Assembly (NCBI RefSeq): GCF_003004785.1
Contig: NZ_PVZS01000011.1
Location: 62,001-126,000 of the forward strand
Reading direction: 5' to 3'
Source: Alsobacter soli
Lineage (GTDB): Bacteria > Pseudomonadota > Alphaproteobacteria > Rhizobiales > Beijerinckiaceae
DNA: 64,000 nt
Shown piece after piece: positions 7,321-18,197 of this stretch (within the stretch, counting starts at the first letter, position 1; every line of letters begins with the position of its first letter). The notes below the pieces were generated by a model. It was not told the origin of the DNA, did not search any database, and saw only the letters and a list, made by a program, of their open reading frames with translations. Made by a program: the position numbers and the translations under genes.

Positions 7321-8562
7321 TCAGAGCGATTCGCCCCGCAGCAGGCGCGGCGCGGCAGGCGCGACGGCCGCGGCCTGGCGGATGAAGAACCGCTTCAGGC
7401 CGGGCATGCGGTCCACCAGACCGAGCCCGACATCCCGGACCAGCCGCACGGGCGCCACGTCGTTCGAGAACAGACGATTGAGGCCTTCCATGACGAGGCC
7501 CATCGCCACCGTATCGAACCGGCGAGCCCGCTCGTACTCCTTCAGGACCTCGTGAGAGCCAGGATCGAGCCCCAGGGCGGCCTGGCCGACGACCGCTTCG
7601 GCGAGAGCAGCCACGTCGCGCAGGCCCAGATTGAGGCCTTGCCCCGCGATCGGATGGACCACGTGCGCGGCGTCAGCCACGAGGGCCAGGCGGTCGCCCA
7701 CGAAGCGGCGGGCCACCATGAACTGCAGCCGCCAGGCCACGGGCGGGGTCTCGAGCGTGAGCTTGCCGTGACGCAGTCCAAACCGCCGCTCAATCTCCGC
7801 CAGCAGGTCCTCTTTGTCGAGGCCCAGCAGGGCCGGCACGTTGTCCGAACGCTCCGTCCAGACGATGGAGGAACGACGTCCCCTCAGCGGCAGGATCGCG
7901 AAGGGGCCCGAAGGCAGGAAGTGCTCCTCGGCCCGGCCCTCATGATCCCGCTCGTGCGCGATTGTGGCCACGATCCCCGACTGCCGGTAGGGCCACGACA
8001 CGGTCCCGATGCCAGCCTGCTCGCGCAAGGGCGAACCCGCCCCATCACAGGCGGCCACGAGCGACGCCGCAAGGGTTCCGCCGCCAGACAGGCGCGCCAC
8101 CGCGCGCTCCGGCCGCGTATCCACGCCCAACACGCGCTCCGCCCGGAGGACCACCCCCGCTTCCCGGGCGCGATGAAGAAGCGCCTCGATCAGCGCCCCA
8201 TGTTCCACCATATGGGCGAAAGGCTCGTCCGGGCCCACGTCTCCGCTGAAATCGAGAAACACGGGACGGACCGGATCCGATGTCCGGCTGTCCGTGATGA
8301 TCATCGAGCGAATTGGCTCGGCCTCGGCGGCGATCGCCTCCCAGGCGCCAAGCGTCTCCAGCATGCGCCGGGGTCCCGCAGCCAGCGCGAAGGCCCGGTC
8401 GTCCCGCCGCGGAGGGGAACTCAGGGCGGGATCGCAGACCGTTACGGCCAGTTGCCCGCGCAGGGCGCTCTTGAGCGCCAGCGCAAGGGTGAGGCCGGCG
8501 GCCCCGCCCCCCGCCACGAGCACATCGGTTCTGGGTGACGGCTCGGCGCTCGCATGCGGCAT
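7321..8562 (-). CDS. UbiH/UbiF/Coq6-family FAD-dependent monooxygenase
   Basis: 413-residue flavoprotein hydroxylase, probably acting in ubiquinone ring hydroxylation. The dinucleotide fold LVAGGGAAGLTLALAL lies near residues 14-29. The FAD ribityl-binding ADAAHVVHPIAGQGLNLGLRD motif is present, as is the Q/GIG-containing central region. Alphaproteobacteria often use one or two broad-regiospecificity hydroxylases (UbiL/UbiM), so the exact ring position cannot be assigned. The ATG at 8560-8562 has AGAGG five bases upstream; a longer in-frame reading to 9567 is antisense to tesB and was not used. Divergent from tesB. Confidence 0.87.
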   Translation of the reverse strand: MPHASAEPSPRTDVLVAGGGAAGLTLALALKSALRGQLAVTVCDPALSSPPRRDDRAFALAAGPRRMLETLGAWEAIAAEAEPIRSMIITDSRTSDPVRPVFLDFSGDVGPDEPFAHMVEHGALIEALLHRAREAGVVLRAERVLGVDTRPERAVARLSGGGTLAASLVAACDGAGSPLREQAGIGTVSWPYRQSGIVATIAHERDHEGRAEEHFLPSGPFAILPLRGRRSSIVWTERSDNVPALLGLDKEDLLAEIERRFGLRHGKLTLETPPVAWRLQFMVARRFVGDRLALVADAAHVVHPIAGQGLNLGLRDVAALAEAVVGQAALGLDPGSHEVLKEYERARRFDTVAMGLVMEGLNRLFSNDVAPVRLVRDVGLGLVDRMPGLKRFFIRQAAAVAPAAPRLLRGESL

Positions 8563-8697
8563 GGCGACCTCTAAGGCCCGGTGACGGCCCGCTTCATACT
8601 CCCGGGCGCCTGGCCCCGCAACGCGCCCCGCTGTCGCCGTCACTGGCGGATCAGCCGCGACCAGTGGCATAAGGAGCCGAACAGTCGCGAGCGCCCC

Positions 8698-10145
<1,448 letters not shown>

Positions 10146-10172
10146 GTCGCTTCCTGACAGGAGTTCTTACCA

Positions 10173-11645
10173 ATGAAGTTGTCTGCCACAGTCAGGGCGA
10201 GCGTGTTTGGGGCGTCGCTCGCCATGCTGACGAGCGTCTCCGCTTACGCGGCCGATGCGCCGGTCCCGAACAAGGGCGATACGGCCTGGATGCTCGTCTC
10301 CACCGCCCTGGTCCTGATGATGTCGATTCCGGGTCTGGCCCTGTTCTACGGCGGCCTCGTCCGCACCAAGAACATGCTGGCCGTCCTGACCCAGGTCTTC
10401 GCGATCGTGTCCATCGTGGCGCTGCTGTGGGTCTTCTACGGCTACTCGCTCGCCTTCACGAACGGCGGCGGCCTGAATGATTTCGTGGGCGGCTTTTCCA
10501 AGGCCTTCCTGAAGGGTGTCGACGTCAACGCCGTCGCGGCCACCTTCTCCAATGGCGTGGTCATCCCCGAACTGGTCTACATGGCCTTCCAGATGACCTT
10601 CGCGTGCATCACGCCCGCGCTGATCGTCGGCGCCTTCGCCGAGCGCATCAAGTTCTCGGCGTTGATCACCTTCGTGGTCCTGTGGGTCACCTTCATCTAC
10701 TTCCCGATCGCCCACATGGTCTGGTACTGGGCGGGGCCGGACGCGATCGCCGACGCCGCCAAGGCTGTCGCCGCCGCGGGATCCGACGCCGCCGCCAAGG
10801 CCGCCGCGGAAGCCAAGCTTGCGGAAGTCCAGGCGGATGCCGGAATGCTCTACAAGTGGGGCGCGCTGGATTTCGCCGGCGGCACCGTGGTGCACATCAA
10901 TGCCGGCATCGCAGGCCTGGTGGGCTGCATCCTGATCGGCAAGCGCGTCGGCTACGGCAAGGAGCTGATGGCCCCGCACTCGCTGACCATGACGATGATC
11001 GGCGCCTCCCTCCTGTGGATCGGCTGGTTCGGCTTCAACGCCGGCTCCAACCTCGAGGCCAACGGCACGACCGCCCTGGCCTTCGTGAACACCTTCGTCG
11101 CCACTGCCGCGGCGGCCGTCGCCTGGCTGTTCGTGGAATGGGCCGCCAAGGGCAAGCCTTCGCTTCTCGGCATGGTGTCGGGCGCGGTCGCCGGCCTCGT
11201 GGCCATCACCCCGGCCTCCGGCTTCGCCGGCCCGATGGGCTCCATCGTGCTCGGCCTCGCCGCCGGCGCCGTGTGCTTCTTCTTCGTCTCGACGGTCAAG
11301 AACGCCCTCGGCTACGACGACTCCCTGGACGTCTTCGGCGTTCACTGCATCGGCGGCATCCTGGGCGCGGTGGCGACCGGCATCCTGGTGTCTCCCGACC
11401 TGGGCGGCACGGGTCTCGTCGACTACGCCGCCAAGCCCGGCGAGGCGTCCCCCGGCGACTATGTGATGGCCACGCAGGTCATCACCCAGCTCAAGGCGGT
11501 CGGCCTGACCCTGCTCTGGTCCGGCGTCGGCTCGGCGATCCTCTACAAGATCGTGGACGTGATCTTCGGCCTGCGCGTCACGCAGGAAAAGGAGCGCGAG
11601 GGTCTGGACATCGCTGAGCACGGCGAGCGCGCCTACAACTACTGA
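10173..11645 (+). CDS. amtB: Ammonium transporter
   Basis: 490-residue Amt/Rh channel with an N-terminal signal peptide ending at SAYA-AD and eleven predicted membrane helices. Visible family marks are DTAWMLVSTALVLMM, the GLALFYGGLVR helix, FGFNAGSNLEANG, and VFGVHCIGGILGAVATGI bearing one of the paired pore histidines. An alanine/lysine-rich insert near residues 190-220 (KAVAAAGSDAAAKAAAEAK) sits in a periplasmic loop; such inserts occur in other alphaproteobacterial AmtB proteins. Cotranscribed with glnK and terminated by a good hairpin. Confidence 0.95.
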   Translation: MKLSATVRASVFGASLAMLTSVSAYAADAPVPNKGDTAWMLVSTALVLMMSIPGLALFYGGLVRTKNMLAVLTQVFAIVSIVALLWVFYGYSLAFTNGGGLNDFVGGFSKAFLKGVDVNAVAATFSNGVVIPELVYMAFQMTFACITPALIVGAFAERIKFSALITFVVLWVTFIYFPIAHMVWYWAGPDAIADAAKAVAAAGSDAAAKAAAEAKLAEVQADAGMLYKWGALDFAGGTVVHINAGIAGLVGCILIGKRVGYGKELMAPHSLTMTMIGASLLWIGWFGFNAGSNLEANGTTALAFVNTFVATAAAAVAWLFVEWAAKGKPSLLGMVSGAVAGLVAITPASGFAGPMGSIVLGLAAGAVCFFFVSTVKNALGYDDSLDVFGVHCIGGILGAVATGILVSPDLGGTGLVDYAAKPGEASPGDYVMATQVITQLKAVGLTLLWSGVGSAILYKIVDVIFGLRVTQEKEREGLDIAEHGERAYNY

Positions 11646-11689
11646 GCTGCGCCGGAGGGGGCGCTCTGCCCCTCCTTTCTCCCTGAACT

Positions 11690-11718
11690 GGGCGGCGGGC
11701 CATCCTGCCGCCCTTTTT
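11690..11718 (+). terminator. Intrinsic terminator after amtB
   Basis: GGGCGGC (11690-11696) pairs with GCCGCCC (11707-11713) around a 10-base loop, followed by T5. Confidence 0.9.
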
Positions 11719-11768
11719 CATGCGCCCGATGGAGCCGCTCGCGATCGGGCCGCGGACGACCCCGATGG

Positions 11769-11783
11769 TTAAGCAGCCTTTAA
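11769..11783. promoter_or_regulatory. CtrA box upstream of ftsK
   Basis: TTAAGCAGCCTTTAA is an exact TTAA-N7-TTAA, the full CtrA-binding consensus of Caulobacter and related alphaproteobacteria, extended on the right by CC as in TTAACC. It lies 76 bp before the chosen ftsK ATG and after the amtB terminator, where a cell-cycle-regulated ftsK promoter would be expected. Confidence 0.65.
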
Positions 11784-11859
11784 CCGCGCTCTTCCTAGGG
11801 TGAGGAACCCGACCTGCGCGCATGCGCGGGTCTCTCCCTTTTGGACGCGGATCCGGCGA

Positions 11860-14526
11860 ATGCGGACGACACGAGCGAGCAGTTCGGGCTTGGACCAGCT
11901 CTCGGAAGCCCTGCGCGACTTCCTGTGGCGCCGCGCCGCGGAGCTGACTGGCCTGCTGTTGCTGGCGGCGGCCGGCGCATGCGGGCTGGCGCTGGTCACC
12001 TGGTCCGTGCAGGACCCCAGCCTGAACCACGCCATCAATGGGCCTGTGCGCAACCTGTTGGGCCGACCCGGCGCGATCGCCGCCGACGTGCTGATGCAGA
12101 TCTTCGGCCTGGCCTCGATCGCCCTGCTCGCCCCCCCGGCGCTGGCCGCCGTGCGCCTGCTCTCCGGTCGGCGCCTCTTCCGTGGTCGCCTGCGCGTCAT
12201 GCTGTGGCTCGGCGGCTCGATCGCCGCGGCGGGCCTGGCCAGCTCTCTGCCCGCCACCGCGCGCTGGCCGCTTCCCACCGGGCTTGGCGGCGTGCTGGGC
12301 GACTCCGTTCTGCACATCATTCACACTCTTCCGGGCGTGAGCCACGGCGTCGGCAAACTAATCGTCACGCTTGCGCTCGGAATTGGTTCGATCCTCACGC
12401 TGTCCGCCGCCTCCGGCCTGGGCTTCGACCAGGAACTGTCCGACGATCCGGAGCCGCGGGAGACCCGCTCGTCCAAGTCCGAGGACCCGGACGAGGACGA
12501 CCGCGGCAGCGAGCCCGGCCTCGCGATCGTGTCGGTGGGAGCGGTCATCCACGGCCTGCTCAGCATCAAGGGAGCCGCCGCGCGCGCCTGGCGCCGCCAT
12601 GCCGCCGGCCCGGGCTTCATGGAGCGCGTCCGCGCCGCCATGCCGCCGAGCGAACCCGACGAATACGACGACCTGCCCCCGCCTCCCGGTCGCCGCGTGG
12701 AGCCTGGATTCGCCCGAGCCGCGGCGGGTGAGCCCGCCGCTCCCACCCGTGCACCCGCGCCCGAAGGCCGCCTCCGGCCGGCGCCCCAGCCTGCCCCTGT
12801 TCGCGATTTCGACGAGGACGAAGAGGACGAGGACGACATCCCGCCTGCCCCGAAAGCGAGTCCCTCTCCCGAGGGTGCATCGGCTCCGCGGGTCGTCGCC
12901 CCGGCCCCGGCGCCCCGGCCCGGCAAGCGTCTCGACAAGGAAGCGCAATCCTCGTTCCTCGACGACGGCGAAAGCTACCAGCTGCCGCCGCTGGCCCTGC
13001 TCTCCGAACCCAAGAAGGCGGCCTCGCCAGGGATCTCCGCGGACGCGCTGGAGCAGAATGCGCGCCTGCTGGAAGGCGTGCTGGAGGACTTCGGCGTCCG
13101 GGGCGAAATCATCAAGGTCCACCCGGGCCCGGTCGTGACCCTTTACGAGCTCGAGCCCGCGCCCGGCATCAAGTCGTCGCGCGTCATCGGCCTCGCCGAC
13201 GACATTGCGCGCTCCATGAGCGCGGTCTCCGCCCGCGTGGCCGTCGTGCCCGGCCGCAACGCCATCGGCATCGAGCTGCCCAACCAGAAGCGCGAGACCG
13301 TGTTCCTGCGCGAGTTGCTGGCGTCGGAGGACTTCGAGAAGACCAAGTTCAAGCTGGCGCTCTGCCTGGGCAAGACCATCGGGGGCGAGCCCGTGATCGC
13401 GGAGCTGGCCCGCATGCCCCACCTGCTCGTGGCCGGCACCACCGGCTCCGGCAAGTCGGTCGCCATCAACACCATGATCCTGTCCCTGCTCTACCGGCTG
13501 CAGCCCGAGCAGTGCCGCCTGATCATGGTGGACCCCAAGATGCTCGAACTGTCCGTCTACGACGGCATCCCGCACCTCCTTACTCCGGTGGTCACCGACC
13601 CCAAGAAGGCCGTGGTGGCCCTCAAGTGGGCGGTCCGCGAGATGGAGGAGCGCTACAAGAAGATGTCCAAGCTCGGCGTCCGCAACATCGACGGGTTCAA
13701 CGCCCGCGTTTCGGAAGCCAAGCAGAAGAGCGAAGTGATCACTCGCACGGTGCAGACCGGCTTCGACCGCGAAACCGGGGAAGCGGTGTACGAGGACGAG
13801 ATCATGGATCTCGAGCCCCTGCCCTACATCGTCGTGATCGTGGACGAGATGGCCGACCTCATGATGGTGGCCGGCAAGGAGATCGAGGGCACCATCCAGC
13901 GCCTCGCCCAGATGGCCCGCGCCGCCGGCATCCACGTGGTGCTCGCAACCCAGCGCCCGTCGGTGGACGTCATCACCGGCACCATCAAGGCCAACTTCCC
14001 GACCCGCATCTCCTTCCAGGTCACGTCGAAGATCGACAGCCGCACCATCCTGGGCGAGATGGGCGCCGAGCAGTTGCTGGGCCAGGGCGACATGCTCTAC
14101 ATGGCCGGCGGCGGCCGCATCAGCCGCGTCCACGGCCCCTTCGTCTCCGACGACGAGGTCGAGAAAGTTGTGGCCCACCTGAAGTCCCAGGGCCGGCCGC
14201 AATACCTCGACGCCGTCACCCAGGACGAGGAGGAAGGCGCCGCGGGCGACGGCGACGAGGACAGCGCCGTGTTCGACAAGGGCGACTTCGGCGCACCTGG
14301 CGGCGACCTGTACGACCAGGCGGTCGCGGTGGTCCTGCGCGACAAGAAGGCGTCTACCTCCTACATCCAGCGCCGGCTCCAGATCGGCTACAACAGGGCC
14401 GCTTCCTTGATGGAACGCATGGAGAAGGAAGGCATTGTTGGTCCGGCGAATCATGCGGGCAAGCGCGAGATCCTTCTCGAGCAGCCGGCGGGCCGCGGAG
14501 GCGACGCTCCGTTCGACGAGGACTGA
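11860..14526 (+). CDS. ftsK: DNA translocase FtsK
   Basis: 888-residue septal DNA pump that clears the division plane and promotes dimer resolution at dif through XerCD. The N-terminus has four hydrophobic helices (roughly residues 25-175). A Pro/Ala/acidic linker of about 200 residues follows. The RecA-like motor has Walker A GTTGSGKS near residue 526 and Walker [13 protein letters not shown] near 655-666, and a C-terminal winged-helix gamma domain ([21 protein letters not shown]) reads KOPS. A GTG at 11800 would add 20 residues, but it is too close to the CtrA box to leave room for a leader, so ATG 11860 is preferred. Confidence 0.93.
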   Translation: MRTTRASSSGLDQLSEALRDFLWRRAAELTGLLLLAAAGACGLALVTWSVQDPSLNHAINGPVRNLLGRPGAIAADVLMQIFGLASIALLAPPALAAVRLLSGRRLFRGRLRVMLWLGGSIAAAGLASSLPATARWPLPTGLGGVLGDSVLHIIHTLPGVSHGVGKLIVTLALGIGSILTLSAASGLGFDQELSDDPEPRETRSSKSEDPDEDDRGSEPGLAIVSVGAVIHGLLSIKGAAARAWRRHAAGPGFMERVRAAMPPSEPDEYDDLPPPPGRRVEPGFARAAAGEPAAPTRAPAPEGRLRPAPQPAPVRDFDEDEEDEDDIPPAPKASPSPEGASAPRVVAPAPAPRPGKRLDKEAQSSFLDDGESYQLPPLALLSEPKKAASPGISADALEQNARLLEGVLEDFGVRGEIIKVHPGPVVTLYELEPAPGIKSSRVIGLADDIARSMSAVSARVAVVPGRNAIGIELPNQKRETVFLRELLASEDFEKTKFKLALCLGKTIGGEPVIAELARMPHLLVAGTTGSGKSVAINTMILSLLYRLQPEQCRLIMVDPKMLELSVYDGIPHLLTPVVTDPKKAVVALKWAVREMEERYKKMSKLGVRNIDGFNARVSEAKQKSEVITRTVQTGFDRETGEAVYEDEIMDLEPLPYIVVIVDEMADLMMVAGKEIEGTIQRLAQMARAAGIHVVLATQRPSVDVITGTIKANFPTRISFQVTSKIDSRTILGEMGAEQLLGQGDMLYMAGGGRISRVHGPFVSDDEVEKVVAHLKSQGRPQYLDAVTQDEEEGAAGDGDEDSAVFDKGDFGAPGGDLYDQAVAVVLRDKKASTSYIQRRLQIGYNRAASLMERMEKEGIVGPANHAGKREILLEQPAGRGGDAPFDED

Positions 14527-14593
14527 GACGCCCGGCGCGCGCCAGGTGTCAGGCCGTGAAACGGCCATAACGGCGGTTTAAGCGGACGGCATC

Positions 14594-15415
14594 ATGCGTC
14601 ACGGATCCACTCGCGTCCTCATCGGCCTGGCAGGCTTCCTGTTCGGCGCCTGCGCAGCCCACTCCCAGGCGACCACGGATGAGCAGCCCGCGGCTCCGGC
14701 CGCCCCCGCAGCCGTCGCGAAGTCAACCCCCAAGCCAGCCGCTCCGCGGCGGATACCCCTGCCGGTTCCGCGTCCGGCCTCGGTCGCCAGCGCCGGCGAT
14801 GGCGGCTTGGGCATCGACCCGCCCCAGGCAGCCCCTTCCTCTCCGGCCCAAGCCGCGCCGGCCGCGAAGGCTCCTGCCGAGATGACCCCGCAGGCCATCG
14901 TCGAGCGGGCCAACGCCACCCTGAACGCCATGACGTCGATGAGCGCCCAGTTCGTGCAGGTGGGCCAGAATGGTCGGCGCCTGGAGGGCGACCTTTACGT
15001 GCAGAAGCCCGGCCGCATGCGCTTCGAATACCGCGCCGCGCCTCTGGAGATTGTGGCGGACGGGACTTCGGTCGCCATTCGCGACCGCAAGCTGAACACG
15101 CAGGATGTCTATTCGATCGGTCAGACGCCCTTGAAGTTTCTCCTGAAGGAACGCGTCGACCTCGCCCGTGACACGAAGCTCGTCAGCGCGGAGAACGAGG
15201 GCGACCTCGTTAGCGTGACTCTGGAGGACCGCTCCACATTCGGCGGCACGTCTCGCGTGACCTTGTTCTTTGACCCGAAGACATTCGCCCTCAAGCAGTG
15301 GCTGGTGGTGGACCCGCAGGGCTACGAGACGAACGTCAGCCTCCGCAACGTCCAGCTCCAGGCGAAGCTCGACCAGAACCTCTTCAACATCAACTTCACC
15401 CGCGTCCTGCAATGA
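14594..15415 (+). CDS. lolA: Outer-membrane lipoprotein carrier protein LolA
   Basis: 273-residue periplasmic chaperone that carries lipoproteins from LolCDE to the outer membrane. A signal peptide is followed by an unusual Pro/Ala-rich stretch (about residues 25-95), then the LolA beta-barrel beginning MTPQAIVERANATLNAMTSM and containing GDLYVQKPGRMRFEYRAAPLEIVADGTSV, typical of the family. Cys20 (FGAC) is a poor lipobox, so it could be a lipoprotein, but soluble LolA is more likely. The gene lies directly downstream of ftsK, a pairing also seen in other bacteria. The spacer is 67 bp and holds a near-match to a CtrA box. Confidence 0.87.
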   Translation: MRHGSTRVLIGLAGFLFGACAAHSQATTDEQPAAPAAPAAVAKSTPKPAAPRRIPLPVPRPASVASAGDGGLGIDPPQAAPSSPAQAAPAAKAPAEMTPQAIVERANATLNAMTSMSAQFVQVGQNGRRLEGDLYVQKPGRMRFEYRAAPLEIVADGTSVAIRDRKLNTQDVYSIGQTPLKFLLKERVDLARDTKLVSAENEGDLVSVTLEDRSTFGGTSRVTLFFDPKTFALKQWLVVDPQGYETNVSLRNVQLQAKLDQNLFNINFTRVLQ

Positions 15416-15498
15416 CCGGACCACGCCTGTGACGCCGGACCGGCTTGCAGGCCCGCGCATGACCGGCTAGGCCTCGGGTAGCCCCCGAGGATGCTGCC

Positions 15499-16311
15499 TT
15501 GCGCCTGAACGTCGCCACCTGGAACATCAACTCCGTCCGCCTGCGCTCCGGTCTCGTCACCCAGTTCCTGCTGGACCACCAGCCGGACGTGCTGTGCCTG
15601 CAGGAGACCAAGTGCCCGGATGATCGCTTCCCGCTCGGCGACTTCCGGAAACTTGGCTACAACCACATCGCCATTCACGGCCAGAAGGGCTACCACGGCG
15701 TGGCCGTGATCTCCCGCCTGCCCTTCGAGGAGCGCGGTTCGAAGGCGTTCTGCGGCAAGAACGACGCCCGTCACATCAGCGTGGAGCTCAAGGACGCCGG
15801 CGCGGCTTCCGGGGTGACGATCCACAACTTCTATGTCCCGGCCGGCGGCGACATCCCTGATCCCGAGGTGAACGAGAAGTTCGCCCACAAGCTCGGCTTC
15901 CTGGACGAGATGCAGGACTGGTGCAGGATGGACCGGCCAGCCGCCGGCCGCGCCATCGTGGTTGGGGACCTGAACGTAGCGCCGCTCGAGAACGACGTCT
16001 GGAGCCACAAGCAGATGAAGGACGTGGTCTCCCACACGCCGGTCGAATGCGACAAGCTGCTGGGAGTGCTCGACTGCGGCGACTGGGTGGACGCCATCCG
16101 GACCCTCACGCCCGAGCCCGAGCGCGTCTACACCTGGTGGAGCTATCGCGCGAAGGACTGGGAGGCGGCCAACCGCGGCCGCCGCCTGGATCACGTCTGG
16201 GTTTCCAAGGAGCTCAGGGGATCGCTGGCCGGCAGCGCCATCCTGCGCGAGGCGAGGAACTGGGAACGCCCGTCGGACCACGTCCCCGTCCTGGTTCACC
16301 TCGACGTCTGA
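15499..16311 (+). CDS. xthA: Exodeoxyribonuclease III
   Basis: 270-residue Mg-dependent AP endonuclease / 3'-5' exonuclease of the EEP superfamily, acting in base excision repair. Catalytic segments are visible in order: NVATWNINSVRLR, LCLQETKCPD (metal-binding Glu), the HNFYVPAGGD tyrosine region, GDLNVAPLENDVW (Asp/Asn), RRLDHVWVS and the terminal SDHVPVLV histidine. The start is TTG at 15499, with GAGG eight bases upstream; the ATG at 15491 is out of frame. Convergent with the next gene with no intervening base (the two stops share TGATCA). Confidence 0.93.
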   Translation: MRLNVATWNINSVRLRSGLVTQFLLDHQPDVLCLQETKCPDDRFPLGDFRKLGYNHIAIHGQKGYHGVAVISRLPFEERGSKAFCGKNDARHISVELKDAGAASGVTIHNFYVPAGGDIPDPEVNEKFAHKLGFLDEMQDWCRMDRPAAGRAIVVGDLNVAPLENDVWSHKQMKDVVSHTPVECDKLLGVLDCGDWVDAIRTLTPEPERVYTWWSYRAKDWEAANRGRRLDHVWVSKELRGSLAGSAILREARNWERPSDHVPVLVHLDV

Positions 16312-16800
16312 TCAGGCGCCTCGGCCCTTGCGCAAGCGCTCTTCGGCCAGGTCCACGGCCGCGAGCCGGTAGCCGATCGCCGAAAGCTTGCCCGCAGTGG
16401 CGCGCGCCTCCTCCGCAATGGCGTCCCGCATGGCGGCCGCCGACTCTGGAAATTCCTGCATCACCCGCCGGAACATGTCCCGGGTGATTCGAAGCACGGT
16501 CGTGGTCTCGGCCGCGAGGGCGGTCGCCGGACGCTCCGTATCCACGATCATCGCGAGTTCGCCGATCAGTGCGCCCGGGCCGACCACCAGCGGCTTGGCT
16601 CCTGCGCCGGCATCCATCGAAACGGCCCCGCCTGTCACCACGAAGCCGCCATCCGAGGCGTCTCCTCGACGAAACAGGACGTCTCCGGCCTTGTACGTGC
16701 GCGCCTCGGCCGCGAAGGCGAGCAACTGCAGGGCGGCCGGCTCCAGATCACGGAGCAGAGGCGCCTGCTGCAGGATGGCGATGTCGCTTTTCAGGGCCAC
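16312..16800 (-). CDS. Cyclic nucleotide-binding domain protein
   Basis: 162-residue protein made of one CRP-like beta-barrel (about residues 10-120) with ILQQAPLLRDLEPAALQLLAF at the start, the GELAMI phosphate-binding-cassette motif and ERPATALAAE. A short helical tail follows, with no HTH. It is therefore probably a stand-alone cAMP/cGMP sensor or partner-binding module. It lies 18 bp downstream of cenR on the same strand, so the two may share a transcript. The partner is unknown. Confidence 0.8.
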   Translation of the reverse strand: MALKSDIAILQQAPLLRDLEPAALQLLAFAAEARTYKAGDVLFRRGDASDGGFVVTGGAVSMDAGAGAKPLVVGPGALIGELAMIVDTERPATALAAETTTVLRITRDMFRRVMQEFPESAAAMRDAIAEEARATAGKLSAIGYRLAAVDLAEERLRKGRGA

Positions 16801-16818
16801 GCGGCGGACGCCCTCGAT

Positions 16819-17505
16819 TTAGGGAAGCAGCTTGTAGCCGCCGGCCTCGGTGACGAGGATCTGCGCGTTGGAGGGATCGCGCTCGATCTTTTGCCGCAGG
16901 CGGTAGATGTGGGTTTCCAGGGTGTGCGTGGTCACGTTTGAATTGTAGCCCCAGACCTCGGTGAGCAGCACATCACGCGTCACGACCTTCTCGCCCGCCC
17001 GGTACAGGAATCGCAGGATCGCCGTTTCCTTCTCGGTCAGCTTCAGCTTCGAGCCGTTCTGGGAAACCAGCAGCTTCGCGCTCGGCCGGAACGTGTACGG
17101 GCCGATGGTGAAGACAGCGTCCTCGCTGGCCTCGTGCTGGCGCAGGTGGGCGCGGATGCGGGCTAGCAGAACGGAAAAGCGAAATGGCTTGGACACATAG
17201 TCGTTGGCGCCGGATTCGAGGCCCAGCACCGTGTCTGATTCGGAATCGTGCCCCGTCAACATGATGATCGGGGACCGGAACCCGTTCCGGCGCATGAGCT
17301 TCACCGCCTCTCGCCCGTCCATGTCGGGCAGGCCGACATCCATCAGGGCCAGGTCGACCCGGTCGTCCTTGACCATGGCGAGGGCCTTGGCGGCGGTGTC
17401 CACCGTGCGGGGCTCGAATTCCTCGTGAAGCGACAGCTGCTCGGCGAGAGCGGCGGCGAGTTCGACGTCGTCGTCGACCACCAGGATGCTGCGGACGTTC
17501 GACAT
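16819..17505 (-). CDS. cenR: CenR-like OmpR-family response regulator
   Basis: 228-residue two-component regulator. The receiver domain has the acidic pair DDD (11-13), phospho-acceptor Asp56 in LALMDVGLPDMDGR, and the signature lysine in NDYVSKPF. The C-terminal winged HTH contains LTEKETAILRFLYRAGEKVVTRD and THTLETHIYRLRQKIE. The linker EASEDAVFTIGPYTFRPSAK and overall sequence closely resemble Caulobacter CenR, an essential regulator of cell-envelope genes; the assignment is from memory of the family. No histidine kinase gene is adjacent. Divergent from an L,D-transpeptidase gene, a plausible envelope target. Confidence 0.83.
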   Translation of the reverse strand: MSNVRSILVVDDDVELAAALAEQLSLHEEFEPRTVDTAAKALAMVKDDRVDLALMDVGLPDMDGREAVKLMRRNGFRSPIIMLTGHDSESDTVLGLESGANDYVSKPFRFSVLLARIRAHLRQHEASEDAVFTIGPYTFRPSAKLLVSQNGSKLKLTEKETAILRFLYRAGEKVVTRDVLLTEVWGYNSNVTTHTLETHIYRLRQKIERDPSNAQILVTEAGGYKLLP

Positions 17506-17651
17506 GGCGTTCCGCTGGTTCGGCGCTGCCCAGGGCAGCGCGGGTTGGCGCCGGACGCGCAAAGATGGTTCAAGTAGCGCAGCCGCGGGCTGCGCCGCAA
17601 CCCGCCCTTCGCCTGCGCCATTCCGCGCGATCGCCGCATCCGGAGTTCACA

Positions 17652-18185
17652 GTGGCACGAAGCGCCCCGTTTCGCCAAATCAGGGTGATCAGACGCCCGG
17701 GCGACCCTCGGCGGGGTCTCCTCCTGGCAGGAGGTTACGCTTTTCCTTGCGCCCTCGGCCGGGGAGGGGTTTCGGCCGACAAGCGCGAGGGCGACGGAGC
17801 CTCCCCCCGCGCCACGCTGCGACCGCTGAGAGCATTCTACCGCGCCGACGCCGGCCTGCGCCCCCGGTCCGGCCTTAGGCTGGATCCCATTCGCCAGGGC
17901 GACGGCTGGTGCGACGCTCCTGGGGACCGGAACTACAACAGGCCGGTGCGCCTTCCCTACCCGGCCAGCTGCGAATCCATGACGCGACCGGATGGCCTCT
18001 ACGACATCGTCGTTGATCTGGATTGGAACCGCAGGCCGGCGATCGGCGGCCGGGGAAGCGCGATCTTCATGCATGTCGCCAGGCCCGGATTCGCCCCCAC
18101 CGAAGGCTGCGTGGCCCTGCGCCGTGCGGATCTCCTCCGCATCCTGCCCCGGCTCTCCGCCGAAACCCGCATTGTCATCACCTGA
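17652..18185 (+). CDS. L,D-transpeptidase (YkuD domain)
   Basis: 177-residue protein with the YkuD catalytic motif: His in FMHVARPGFAPTEGCVAL and the nucleophile Cys at about residue 153. Such enzymes form 3-3 peptidoglycan cross-links or anchor proteins to the wall. The N-terminus has a short hydrophobic RGLLLAGGYAFPC stretch that is a weak signal sequence, so export is uncertain. GTG at 17652 is chosen because GGAG (17642-17645) sits six bases upstream; a longer frame begins at 17565. It is followed at 12 bp by the HAD gene and is divergent from cenR. Confidence 0.8.
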   Translation: MARSAPFRQIRVIRRPGDPRRGLLLAGGYAFPCALGRGGVSADKREGDGASPRATLRPLRAFYRADAGLRPRSGLRLDPIRQGDGWCDAPGDRNYNRPVRLPYPASCESMTRPDGLYDIVVDLDWNRRPAIGGRGSAIFMHVARPGFAPTEGCVALRRADLLRILPRLSAETRIVIT

Positions 18186-18197
18186 TCGAGAACGCCT

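Noticed and set aside
12358-14568. Very long antisense reading frame (over 700 codons) opposite ftsK
   Set aside because: High-GC shadow of a well-supported FtsK; its translation is low-complexity His/Asp/Gly/Val and matches no family.
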